From Myxococcus stipitatus (GTDB lineage: Bacteria; Myxococcota; Myxococcia; Myxococcales; Myxococcaceae), in the NCBI RefSeq assembly GCF_021412625.1, contig NZ_JAKCFI010000002.1, positions 124,001 to 188,000 of the forward strand: a stretch of 64,000 nt of DNA, in the 5' to 3' direction. Shown one piece after another: positions 56,444-64,000 of the stretch (position 1 is the first letter of the stretch; each line of letters begins with the position of its first letter). Under the pieces are notes generated by a model, which ran no database searches, had not been told where the DNA came from, and worked only from the letters and a program-made list of their open reading frames with translations. The translations under genes were made by a program, and so were the position numbers.

Positions 56444-57424
56444 ATGGGCAAGCGCGTTGGAGTGCTGATGGGTGGATGGGGCGAGGAGCGGGAGATTTCG
56501 CTCAAGACGGGAGAGGCCGTGGTGGCGGCCCTCGAGTCCCGTGGCCACCGGGTCACCCGCGTCTTCGCGGGGCCGGGGCTGGACCGGGCCTTGCGCGCGG
56601 CGGAGCTGGACGTGGCCTTCGTGGCGCTGCACGGGCGCATGGGCGAGGACGGCCGGGTGCAGGGGCTGTTGGAGCTGCTGGAGCTGCCGTACACCGGCTC
56701 CGGCGTGCTCGCCTCGGCGCTGGCCATGAACAAGCCCATGGCGAAGAAGCTCTTCCGGCTGCACAACCTGCCCACGCCCCAGGGCTACCGCGTGGGCCGG
56801 GACGAGGCGGCGCGCGTGGCGGAGCTGCACGGCGACCTGGGCTTCCCCTGCGTGGTGAAGCCCGCGTGCGGCGGCTCGTCGGTGGGGCTCGCCGTGGTGC
56901 GCGAGCCCGGCGCGCTCGTCGACGCGGTGGCCCAGGCGTGCCGCTACGGAGGCCAGGCCCTGGTGGAGCGCTTCGTCCCCGGCCGCGAGGTGACGGTGGG
57001 CATCCTCGGCGACGCGGTGCTGGGCAGCTGCGAAATCGCCACCCCCCGCGAGGGCTTCGACTTCGACGCCAAGTACAAGGGCGGCGCGCGCTGCCACCTG
57101 CCGCCCCGGCTGTCCGCCACCCGCGTGGCCAACGTGGAGGCCCTGGCGCTCGCGGCCTGGCGCGCGCTGGGCTGCCGCGGCTACGGCCGCGTGGACCTGC
57201 TGTGCTCCGACACGGAGAACGACGTCGTCCTGGAGGTGAACACCCTGCCGGGCTTCACCCCCACCAGCCTCCTGTCCAGGATTGCCGCCCACGCCGGCGT
57301 GGACTTCCCGGAGCTCGTCGACCGAATCCTCGCGCTCGCCACCCGCGACGAGGCGGGTATCCTCGACGCCCCCGCTGTCGCACCAGCCCCCACCGTCGCC
57401 GAACCCCGCCGCGCCGTCAGCTGA
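56444..57424 (+). CDS. ddl: D-alanine--D-alanine ligase
   Basis: 326 residues from the ATG at 56444, chosen because AGGAGGT lies 10 bases upstream. It makes D-Ala-D-Ala for peptidoglycan. GGWGEEREISLKTG is the N-terminal domain motif, VALHGRMGEDG the substrate motif, and VVKPACGGSSVGL the ATP-grasp. NTLPGFTPTSL carries the metal and D-Ala2 residues. The C-terminus has a Pro/Ala-rich extension. Confidence 0.94.
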   Translation: MGKRVGVLMGGWGEEREISLKTGEAVVAALESRGHRVTRVFAGPGLDRALRAAELDVAFVALHGRMGEDGRVQGLLELLELPYTGSGVLASALAMNKPMAKKLFRLHNLPTPQGYRVGRDEAARVAELHGDLGFPCVVKPACGGSSVGLAVVREPGALVDAVAQACRYGGQALVERFVPGREVTVGILGDAVLGSCEIATPREGFDFDAKYKGGARCHLPPRLSATRVANVEALALAAWRALGCRGYGRVDLLCSDTENDVVLEVNTLPGFTPTSLLSRIAAHAGVDFPELVDRILALATRDEAGILDAPAVAPAPTVAEPRRAVS

Positions 57425-57467
57425 CGCCCGGCCCCCATCCGCCCTGGGGCGTCGTCCGCCCGCGACG

Positions 57468-57486
57468 CTCCCTCTCGGAGAGGGAG
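57468..57486 (+). terminator. Hairpin after ddl
   Basis: CTCCCTCT (57468-57475) pairs with AGAGGGAG (57479-57486), a perfect 8-bp stem with a 3-base loop, 44 bases past the ddl stop. Confidence 0.5.
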
Positions 57487-57548
57487 GGACGCCTCTGACG
57501 CAAGGTGTCACCTCCACGTGAACGGAACGTTCAAAGTCCGGGAATAAT

Positions 57549-57577
57549 TTGACACGCCCTTGACGCCTCCCTATTGT
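57549..57577 (+). promoter_or_regulatory. Near-consensus sigma-70-type promoter
   Basis: TTGACA (57549-57554) and TATTGT (57572-57577) are 17 bases apart, unusually close to consensus for this GC-rich DNA. Start near 57584. The palindrome GAACGTTC, 16 bases before the -35 box, could be an operator. Confidence 0.65.
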
Positions 57578-57748
57578 CCGGCGCCGATCAGTCCCGGAAG
57601 GTCAAAGCCTTGTCTTTTCGGGTACATACGGGGCGGGGGCTCTGCGGACCCAGGAGGCGGCGGTCGGCGTGAGACGGGTATCCGGTGCCGCCGCGCATGG
57701 AAGGACCGCGGGCCACGGGGGCCGCGCGGGAGGGGCTGAGCGTCACCG

Positions 57749-59272
57749 ATGACCACCGTCGAGATCATCTTCCTGGGCGTCTATTTCAGCGTCCTGTGCG
57801 TGCTGGCGGTCTACGGCTCGCACCGGTACCGGATGGCGTTCCTGTACTACCGGCACAAGTTCAAGCTGCCGACGCCCAAGGGCCCGCTGAAGGAGCTTCC
57901 GCGCGTCACCATCCAGCTGCCCATCTTCAACGAGATGTACGTGGTGGAGCGCCTGGTGGAGTCGGTGTGTCGTATCGACTACCCGCGCGAGCTGCTGGAA
58001 ATCCAGGTCCTCGACGATTCGACGGACGAGACGTGTGGCATCGCCCGCGCGTGCGTGGAGCGGCACCGGCAGAAGGGCCACGACATCGTCTACCTCCACC
58101 GCACCAACCGCGAGGGCTTCAAGGCGGGGGCGCTGGAGAACGGCCTGAAGACGGCCAAGGGCGACTTCGTCGCGGTGTTCGACGCGGACTTCGTGCCCAG
58201 CCCGGACTTCCTGCTGCGCACCGTGCCGTTCTTCTCCGACGACAAGGTGGGCATGGTGCAGGTGCGCTGGGGCCACCTCAACCGTGAGTTCTCCATCCTC
58301 ACGCAGGCCCAGAGCATCTTCCTCGACGGCCACTTCATCATCGAGCACACGGCGCGCAACCGCTCCGGCTGCTTCTTCAACTTCAACGGCACCGCGGGCA
58401 TCTGGCGCCGGGGCACCATCGCCGACGCCGGCGGGTGGCAGCACGACACGCTGACCGAGGACCTGGACCTGAGCTACCGCGCCCAGCTCAAGGGCTGGCA
58501 GTTCGTGTTCCTCCCGGAGGTCATCTCCCCGGCCGAGGTGCCGGTGGACATGAACGCCTTCAAGAGCCAGCAGCACCGCTGGGCCAAGGGCTCCATCCAG
58601 ACGGCGAAGAAGCTCCTGCCCACCATCCTCAAGAGCAAGCTGCCGCTGGCGGTCAAGCGCGAGGCGTTCTTCCACCTCACCAACAACATGGCGTACCTGT
58701 TGATGGTGCTGCTGTCGGTGCTGATGCCCATCAGCATGGTGGTGCGCTTCCAGCACGGCCTGTACGGCACGCTGTTCCTGGACCTGCCGTTCTTCATCAC
58801 CGCCACCGCGAGCGTGTGCTTCTTCTACGTGGCCGCTCAGCGCGAGCGGGGCGTGCATGGCTGGGAGCAGCTCAAGTACCTGCCCTTCCTGATGAGCCTG
58901 GGCATCGGCCTGGCCATCAACAACGCGAAGGCCGTGGCGGAGGCGCTGCTCAACCAGCAGTCGGGCTTCGCCCGCACGCCGAAGACGGGCGCCGAGGGCA
59001 AGAAGGTCATCGCGGTGAAGAAGGCGTACCGCGGCAGCAAGACGCTGATGCCGGTGGTGGAGCTGCTGTTCGCGGCCTACTTCTCCGGCGCGCTGTGGTT
59101 CGCCATCGACGCGCGCATCTACACGTCCGTGCCCTTCATCGTCCTGTTCCTGGGCGGCTTCCTGTACGTGGGCGCCTCCAGCCTGCTGCAGGGCCTGGCG
59201 GGGCGGGTGAAGCTGGCCGACCCGAGCGCCTCGGTGAACGCCGCCGAGGAGCAGGCCCGCCGCGCGGCGTAG
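57749..59272 (+). CDS. Processive family 2 glycosyltransferase (cellulose synthase/glucomannan synthase-like)
   Basis: 507 residues. A membrane span lies at about 3-23, the GT-A domain at about 50-280 and several spans at about 310-480. The processive-enzyme residues are all present: Asp in LDDSTDET, DADFVP, TEDLDL and QQHRW (the QxxRW motif). It should polymerise and export a beta-linked polysaccharide from an NDP-hexose. No cyclic-di-GMP PilZ domain is fused and no partner gene is adjacent. Confidence 0.85.
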   Translation: MTTVEIIFLGVYFSVLCVLAVYGSHRYRMAFLYYRHKFKLPTPKGPLKELPRVTIQLPIFNEMYVVERLVESVCRIDYPRELLEIQVLDDSTDETCGIARACVERHRQKGHDIVYLHRTNREGFKAGALENGLKTAKGDFVAVFDADFVPSPDFLLRTVPFFSDDKVGMVQVRWGHLNREFSILTQAQSIFLDGHFIIEHTARNRSGCFFNFNGTAGIWRRGTIADAGGWQHDTLTEDLDLSYRAQLKGWQFVFLPEVISPAEVPVDMNAFKSQQHRWAKGSIQTAKKLLPTILKSKLPLAVKREAFFHLTNNMAYLLMVLLSVLMPISMVVRFQHGLYGTLFLDLPFFITATASVCFFYVAAQRERGVHGWEQLKYLPFLMSLGIGLAINNAKAVAEALLNQQSGFARTPKTGAEGKKVIAVKKAYRGSKTLMPVVELLFAAYFSGALWFAIDARIYTSVPFIVLFLGGFLYVGASSLLQGLAGRVKLADPSASVNAAEEQARRAA

Positions 59273-59291
59273 TCGTCCGCGCCGCGCTGGA

Positions 59292-59321
59292 AGGTGACGG
59301 GCCGTCCCGGGTCCGTCACCT
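59292..59321. terminator. Hairpin between convergent genes
   Basis: AGGTGACGG (59292-59300) and CCGTCACCT (59313-59321) form a perfect 9-bp stem with a 12-base loop, 19 bases after the glycosyltransferase stop. Confidence 0.55.
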
Positions 59322-59350
59322 CGCGCGGTGCCCCCACCGACGAGGCGGGC

Positions 59351-59875
59351 TCAGGTGCCCGCGTCCGGCGTGTTCCGCAACAGCACCTGCTGCAGTCTCA
59401 CCGGGGGCGGCCCTGAGCGCGAGGGCTGGCAGCCCTCGTCGATGGACGTGCTCGCCACGGAGCGCAGCGTGAGGCCCGCGTCGTCGCAGGCGACCACCTC
59501 CGTGGGGAAGCTCACGGGGCAGGGCGCTCCGGAGCCGGTGAAGCCCGTGGCGCGCGTCTGTCCCACGAAGCCCGCGGGGGTGCGCTCCAGGACGATGCTC
59601 GCGGAGCTGGCGTCCGGGGACTCCGTGCCGCCGTCCGCGCGCGCGCGCAGCACCGCGAGCGTCAGCGTCCCGCCGTCGTCCTCGCCGTGGTAGCGGAAGG
59701 CCTCGTTCTCCGCGTGGCGGTATTCGCCCGCCTGGTTGGCCTCGCACCCGGGGGGGACGCGGATGGGGGGTGGAGGTGGGGGGCGCGTCTCCGTGGTGGG
59801 TGGGGCCTTGGCGGGACAGGCGGTGAGGGACAGGACGCTGAGGCCGAGGGCCAGGGTGGGCAGGACGCGGTGCAT
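59351..59875 (-). CDS. Small lipoprotein, unknown function
   Basis: 174 residues. The signal ends in LTAC, so Cys20 should be lipidated. A Pro-rich stretch (RPPPPPPIRVPP) follows, then a predicted beta domain with four Cys. The start is the ATG at 59875. No domain was recognised. Confidence 0.55.
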   Translation of the reverse strand: MHRVLPTLALGLSVLSLTACPAKAPPTTETRPPPPPPIRVPPGCEANQAGEYRHAENEAFRYHGEDDGGTLTLAVLRARADGGTESPDASSASIVLERTPAGFVGQTRATGFTGSGAPCPVSFPTEVVACDDAGLTLRSVASTSIDEGCQPSRSGPPPVRLQQVLLRNTPDAGT

Positions 59876-59959
59876 GGGGCGCGAATCTTGGCTTAATGGA
59901 CGGCGGCGGGGGACTCCGTTTGATTCCCCTCGGATGACTCTCTAACCTTCGGTCCCGTC

Positions 59960-61048
59960 ATGAGCTTCCGACGCTGCGTCCTTCTCTCCCTGGTGGCCGT
60001 CCTGGCGATGCCGTCCTCCGCGTTCGCGCAGGAGGACGACCTGCTCGCTCCCCTCACGCCCCAGTCGTCGAAGTCCTCCTCGAAGCCGAAGACGAAGACG
60101 AAGGTGGTGAAGAAGAAGAAGCCGGAGAAGACGGCGAAGAAGCCCTCGAAGACCAAGACTCCGACGGCCACGGCCCGGGGCTCCAAGTCGAAGAAGCCCG
60201 CGCCAGCCGCCGCCGCGCCGGAAGATGATCTGCTGGCGCCGCTGGCCCCCATGAAGACGGAGCTGGTGGTGTCCATCACCGGCAATGTCCGGGGCGCGAA
60301 GCTGACGCTGGACGGGCGCGACGTGGGGGCGCTCTCCGCCGCGCCGCTGAACCTGGAGGTCTCCCCGGGCGAGCACACGCTGTTGGTCCGCAAGCCGGGC
60401 TACGCGGACTACACGCGGCGCGTCGACGCCAAGGCGGGGGTTCCCACGGAGGTGCGCGTGGCGCTGGATCCCTCCATGGGCATCGCCCAGGCGGTGGCGG
60501 ACGTCGCCGGCACCATCCTGGTGGTGGATGGCGTCGAGGTGGGGCCGGTGCCCCAGCGCGACGTCCTGCTCAAGCCGGGCCGCCGCGAAATCGAGTTCCG
60601 CGCGCCAGGCTTCAAGCCGGACACGTACACCATCAACGTGCTGGCCGGCACGCCCTACGAGCTGGCCGGCCGCATGCGGCCCCTGGTGGACTCCGCCGTC
60701 GCCAGCCGCGAGGGCGACGCGCCCACGCGGTCCTCGCTCGACCCCACGCGCAGCGCGGTGACCGACGACTCGACCGACGCGCTGTCCTTCCCCGACCCGT
60801 CGGAGCCGGAGGTGTCGGAGGACACGAGCAAGCCCTGGTACAGCCGGTGGTACGTCTGGGCCGGCGTGGGCGCGGTGGTGGCCGCGGGCACCGTGGGCGC
60901 GGTGATGGCGACGCAGGACCCGGGCATCAAGGCCGCCAACCCGACCACCATCTGCGGCGGCCCGTGTGACGGCACCGTCGGCGGCGCGCGTTCCGTCCGC
61001 CGGCAGGGCGCCTTCAGCGTCCCGAAGCTCAGCACCGTCCGCTTCTGA
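59960..61048 (+). CDS. PEGA-repeat protein with Lys-rich linker
   Basis: 362 residues with a signal peptide (ending near AFAQ). A very basic Lys/Thr/Ser-rich linker (about 35-80) is flanked by two copies of EDDLLAPL (25-32 and again about 88-95). Two PEGA-type units follow (about 100-170 and 175-235). A hydrophobic segment lies at about 298-315, and the C-terminus ends in Phe. Binding to envelope polymers is a guess from the PEGA family and the charged linker. Confidence 0.65.
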   Translation: MSFRRCVLLSLVAVLAMPSSAFAQEDDLLAPLTPQSSKSSSKPKTKTKVVKKKKPEKTAKKPSKTKTPTATARGSKSKKPAPAAAAPEDDLLAPLAPMKTELVVSITGNVRGAKLTLDGRDVGALSAAPLNLEVSPGEHTLLVRKPGYADYTRRVDAKAGVPTEVRVALDPSMGIAQAVADVAGTILVVDGVEVGPVPQRDVLLKPGRREIEFRAPGFKPDTYTINVLAGTPYELAGRMRPLVDSAVASREGDAPTRSSLDPTRSAVTDDSTDALSFPDPSEPEVSEDTSKPWYSRWYVWAGVGAVVAAGTVGAVMATQDPGIKAANPTTICGGPCDGTVGGARSVRRQGAFSVPKLSTVRF

Positions 61049-61055
61049 GCGACCG

Positions 61056-61079
61056 GCGGGCCCCGGATTCGGGGCCCGC
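61056..61079. terminator. Hairpin between convergent genes
   Basis: GCGGGCCCCG (61056-61065) and CGGGGCCCGC (61070-61079) form a perfect 10-bp stem with a 4-base loop, 8 bases after the PEGA gene stop. Confidence 0.6.
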
Positions 61080-61093
61080 GCGCCACGCGTGGC

Positions 61094-61678
61094 TCACTCG
61101 CCCCGGAGCTCGTCGACCGGGGCGCGCTGGGGCGCGGAGAAGACGACGTAGACGTCCGACACCCGGCCCACGCCCCACGAGTCCAGCACCGTGGCGCGCA
61201 GCTGGAAGGGTTCGGACTCCGGCAGCAGCTCGGTGATGTCCACCTCGCCGGGCTCGAAGGTGAAGGCGCTGCGCCCCACGTTGTCCACCAGCTCCAGGCC
61301 CATGTGGACGTTGTCGGTGAAGCCCACCACGCCCCGGCGCTTCACCTGGCCCTTGCCGTCCAGGACCTCCAGCAGGATGAAGTTGTCCACGCCGATGCCG
61401 AGCGTGGCCTTCGCGTCGCCATAGAGCCGGGCGCGCTGGCCCTCCAGGCGCAACAGGGGCGTCTCCCCGAAGGTGACGACGCGGGGCGTGCGCTCGCCCT
61501 CGGTGGTGTCCACCTCCACGTCCTCGCGGACCCTGTCGAAGGTCAGCGTCTCCTGGGCGGGGGTGTCCATCAGCAGTCGGATGGCGCGGGGGGCGGCGGC
61601 GGGAGGCGCGGGGGGCCGGTGGGCGCAGGTCGCGAGCCCGAGGGTCGCGGTGGCCAGGACGAGGGTTCGCAGGTGCAT
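61094..61678 (-). CDS. Lipoprotein, unknown function
   Basis: 194 residues from the ATG at 61678. The signal ends in LATC, so Cys18 should be lipidated. The mature protein is beta-rich and has no further Cys. No domain was recognised. It is divergent from the M1-type peptidase, 53 bp away. Confidence 0.6.
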   Translation of the reverse strand: MHLRTLVLATATLGLATCAHRPPAPPAAAPRAIRLLMDTPAQETLTFDRVREDVEVDTTEGERTPRVVTFGETPLLRLEGQRARLYGDAKATLGIGVDNFILLEVLDGKGQVKRRGVVGFTDNVHMGLELVDNVGRSAFTFEPGEVDITELLPESEPFQLRATVLDSWGVGRVSDVYVVFSAPQRAPVDELRGE

Positions 61679-61731
61679 GGCTCGCCCAGGCTAGACGAGC
61701 CTCGGTGGCCCGGGTCAATTACCATGGCGGG

Positions 61732-63525
61732 ATGCGGACGCTCCTGCCCTGCCTGCTGGTGTTGTGCCTGCTCTCCGGTCGCGAGGCTCGGGCGGACGTG
61801 CCGCCCGAGGTCCAGCTCAGCCTCCAGCACCTCAAGGGCGCGGAGCGGGAGCGGGCCCAGAAGGCGCTGGGGCCACTGGACGAGCTGCCGCGCTACCGCG
61901 TGCAGCTGGAGGTGGACCCGGACGCGCGCGAGGCGAAGGGGCGCGTGCAGGTGGAGGTGCTGGCGCGCGACAAGCCCATCACCGAACTGTACCTGCGGGT
62001 GACGCCCAACGCGCAGGGCGGCAAGCGCGTGGTGGTGTCCGACGCGCGCCTGGGCAAGCAGCCCATCATCCTGGAGCAGCCGGAGCCCACGCTGTACCGC
62101 TACCGGCTGGAGGAGCCGGTGCCGCCGGGGGCCGCGGCCGTGCTCGACGTCGCCGTGCGGGCGGTGGCGCCCAAGGGGGAGCCCCCCTCGAGGATGCTCC
62201 TGGGCGGTCTGGGGGGCGGCGCGTCCCAGGGGGGAGACCATGGCGCCTTCTCCGCGACGCCGGACTTCCTCAGCCTGGTGGGCGTGGTGCCCCAGGTGCC
62301 GCCGCTCGACGACAAGGGCCAGCCCTGGGCGGGTCCCCAGGGTATCGGCGACCTGGCGTTGTACGCGCCGGCCCACGTGCTGGCCTCCATCACCGTGCCG
62401 TCCGGGTGGGCGGTGCACGCCACCGGCGCGCCCATGGGCGAGGTGCCGGAGCGGGATGGACGCGTGCGCTTCGCCTTCGCGGCGGGCGCGGTGCGCGACT
62501 TTCCCATCCTCGTTTCGCGGGGCTACGCGGTGTCCACGGCCACCGTGAATGGCGTCACGGTGGAGAGCCACTACGCCGCGCGCAACAAGGACGTGGGCGA
62601 GCGGGTGCTGAAGTACGCGACCGCGGCGCTGACGGAGTTCGAGCGTCGGTTGGGGCCGCTGCCCTACACGCACTTCCGCGTGGTGGAGGCGCCGCTGTCG
62701 GGTGGGGCGGGGGGCATGGAGTTCCCGGGCCTCATCACCGTGGCCACGTCGCTCTACCGTGGCGTGGCGGACCCCACCGAGCTGCTGGGGGGCATGGGAA
62801 ACCTCCAGGGGATGAAGGAGCTGCTGGATGCGCTCGGGCAGCAGGGGGCGGGGCCGGGGCCCTTCGCGCAGCTGGGCGTCATGTTGGAGCGCACGCTCGA
62901 GTTCACGGTGGCGCACGAGGTGGCGCACCAGTACTTCGCGGGGCTGGTGGGGTCGGACCCCGTGAACATGCCGGTGGTGGACGAGTCCCTGGCCCAGTAC
63001 GCCGCGCTGCTCTACATCGAGTGGAAGCACGGCAAGGCGGCGGCGGAGAAGCTGCGCAAGGAGCTGCTCGTCTCGCCGTACCACATGTACCGGCTGTCGG
63101 GCGGCGAGGACGGCCGCGCGGACCGGCCCACGGGAGACTTCGACAACGAGACGCAGTACGGGGCGCTCGTGTACGCGAAGGCGCCCATGCTGCACCACGC
63201 GTCGCGCAAGCTGGTGGGGGACGCGGCCTTCCTCCAGGGCATGCGCAACTACGTGGACGCGTACCGCTTCAAGTGGACGTGTCGGGAGTGCTTCACGCGC
63301 GAGCTGGCCAAGGCGAGCCCCTCGCACGCGAAGCAGCTGGAGCGGCTGCGCGTGCGTTGGTGGAACGAGGCGCGCGGCGACGACGACCTGGGGCTGCCCA
63401 ACCTGGGGGCCGTCATGGGGACGCTGGGCGGCGGGGGCGGGATGAGCGTGGACGACCTGGAGGCGCTCGACCCCGCCGTGAAGGCGATGCTCGAGGAGGT
63501 GCTGCCCGGCTTGCTGGGGCAGTGA
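61732..63525 (+). CDS. M1-type metallopeptidase
   Basis: 597 residues from the ATG at 61732 with a signal peptide (about 1-22). The zinc site is HEVAH (395-399) with Glu418 after exactly 18 residues, the M1/gluzincin pattern. A GGMEFPG motif (about 326-332) stands where aminopeptidases have GAMEN. It should be exported and act on peptides or proteins in the periplasm or outside. A Gly-rich C-terminal tail follows. Endo- or exopeptidase activity cannot be decided. Confidence 0.82.
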   Translation: MRTLLPCLLVLCLLSGREARADVPPEVQLSLQHLKGAERERAQKALGPLDELPRYRVQLEVDPDAREAKGRVQVEVLARDKPITELYLRVTPNAQGGKRVVVSDARLGKQPIILEQPEPTLYRYRLEEPVPPGAAAVLDVAVRAVAPKGEPPSRMLLGGLGGGASQGGDHGAFSATPDFLSLVGVVPQVPPLDDKGQPWAGPQGIGDLALYAPAHVLASITVPSGWAVHATGAPMGEVPERDGRVRFAFAAGAVRDFPILVSRGYAVSTATVNGVTVESHYAARNKDVGERVLKYATAALTEFERRLGPLPYTHFRVVEAPLSGGAGGMEFPGLITVATSLYRGVADPTELLGGMGNLQGMKELLDALGQQGAGPGPFAQLGVMLERTLEFTVAHEVAHQYFAGLVGSDPVNMPVVDESLAQYAALLYIEWKHGKAAAEKLRKELLVSPYHMYRLSGGEDGRADRPTGDFDNETQYGALVYAKAPMLHHASRKLVGDAAFLQGMRNYVDAYRFKWTCRECFTRELAKASPSHAKQLERLRVRWWNEARGDDDLGLPNLGAVMGTLGGGGGMSVDDLEALDPAVKAMLEEVLPGLLGQ

Positions 63526-63532
63526 CGCGGCG

Positions 63533-64000
63533 TCAGTCGAACAGCGCCTGGACGAACTCGCGCGGCTCGAAGCGGCGCAGGTCGGCGACCTTCTCGCCGA
63601 CGCCGACCCAGACGACGGGCAGCTTCAGCTCGTCGCAGATGCCGATGATGACGCCGCCCTTGGCGGTGCCGTCCAGCTTCGTCAGGGCGATGGCGGTGAC
63701 GCCCACGGCCTCGTGGAATTGCTTGGCCTGCTGGATGGCGTTCTGGCCGTTGGTGGAGTCGAGCACCAGCAGCACCTCGTGCGGGGCGCCCGGCAGCGCC
63801 TTCTCCAGCACGCGCTTGACCTTCTTCAGCTCCTCCATGAGGGGGGCCTTGGTGTGGAGTCGGCCCGCGGTGTCGGCGATGACGACGTCGGCGCCATCGG
63901 CCTGGGCCTTCTTCACGGCCTCGAAGACGACGGAGCCCGGGTCGCCGCCCTCCACGCCCTTGACGAGCTGGGCCCCGGCGCGCTCGGCCCACACGTCGAG
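63533..64000 (-). CDS. ftsY: FtsY, signal recognition particle receptor (N-terminal part outside window)
   Basis: The last 155 residues of the NG GTPase domain are visible; the frame stays open to the window edge. DTAGRLHTK (G3), [11 protein letters not shown] (family-specific), [10 protein letters not shown] (G4) and the closing [15 protein letters not shown] are all classic. FtsY docks ribosome-SRP complexes at the inner membrane. The stop codon is 7 bp after that of the convergent peptidase gene. Confidence 0.95.
   Translation of the reverse strand, partial: LDVWAERAGAQLVKGVEGGDPGSVVFEAVKKAQADGADVVIADTAGRLHTKAPLMEELKKVKRVLEKALPGAPHEVLLVLDSTNGQNAIQQAKQFHEAVGVTAIALTKLDGTAKGGVIIGICDELKLPVVWVGVGEKVADLRRFEPREFVQALFD

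Larger units (their letters stand above)
57425..57748 (+). other. 324-bp intergenic region with hairpin, palindrome, promoter and long leader
   Basis: The gap holds, in order, a hairpin after ddl (57468-57486), the palindrome GAACGTTC (57525-57532), a near-consensus vegetative promoter (57549-57577) and a leader of about 165 nt before the glycosyltransferase ATG. In the leader GGCGGC (57656-57661) can pair with GCCGCC (57687-57692). No gene was found. Confidence 0.6.

Noticed and set aside
57584-57700. Possible cyclic-di-GMP (GEMM-I) riboswitch before the polysaccharide synthase
   Set aside because: Only a short AAAGCC match was found (57604-57609). The flanking GACGC, second GCAAA and receptor helix are missing.
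57696-58287. ATG at 57696 as start of a gene overlapping the glycosyltransferase
   Set aside because: Its frame is different from the gene and gives an Arg/Ala-rich product with no motif.

Overview
The window is GC-rich throughout (codon third positions almost all G or C). Gene content and order match the type IV pilus (T4P) region of Myxococcota, suborder Cystobacterineae (Myxococcus, Corallococcus, Archangium, Cystobacter and relatives). The strongest pointers are a complete pilA-GHI / pilD-S2-R2 / pilMNOPQ set, MglC and SgmX homologues next to it, and a CarF desaturase. The exact genus cannot be read from the sequence. No tRNA, rRNA, CRISPR array, insertion sequence or phage gene was seen.

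Layout. 1-949: the 3' part of pilR. 991-5803: a small glycan locus with a family 2 glycosyltransferase, a PMT-like membrane glycosyltransferase, a methyltransferase and a GT-B glycosyltransferase. 5923-9297, minus strand: pilI, pilH, pilG and pilA, with a sigma-54 promoter upstream of pilA. 9485-19359, plus strand: pilD, pilS2, pilR2, pilM, pilN, pilO, pilP and pilQ. 19392-34560: an OM lipoprotein, mglC, efp, accB-accC, sgmX, an ExeA-like ATPase, and a TamB-like/Omp85 pair. 34570-39849: a lipoprotein, an acyltransferase, an MFS carrier, a Ppx/GppA phosphatase and a class V aminotransferase. 39900-43147: tolB-tolA-tolR-tolQ on the minus strand. 43345-47246: a repeat lipoprotein, murI, carF and a candidate RomY. 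47326-53994: an SLC13 carrier, then ftsE-ftsX-envC-like, an alpha/beta hydrolase and a C-terminal processing protease. 54063-64000: PEGA proteins, small lipoproteins, ddl, a processive family 2 glycosyltransferase, an M1-type peptidase and the 3' part of ftsY.

How it fits together. PilA is the pilin, PilD processes it, and PilM-N-O-P-Q form the alignment complex and secretin. PilG-H-I is the myxobacterial ABC accessory system. PilR and PilR2 are sigma-54 activators. MglC, SgmX and possibly RomY belong to the front-rear polarity system that chooses which pole is piliated. Much of the rest serves the cell envelope: TamAB/Omp85, Tol, FtsEX-EnvC, MurI, Ddl and lipoproteins.

The main departure from the M. 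xanthus layout is that the pilA-GHI block faces the opposite way from pilR and from pilD onward, and a four-gene glycan locus lies between pilR and pilI.
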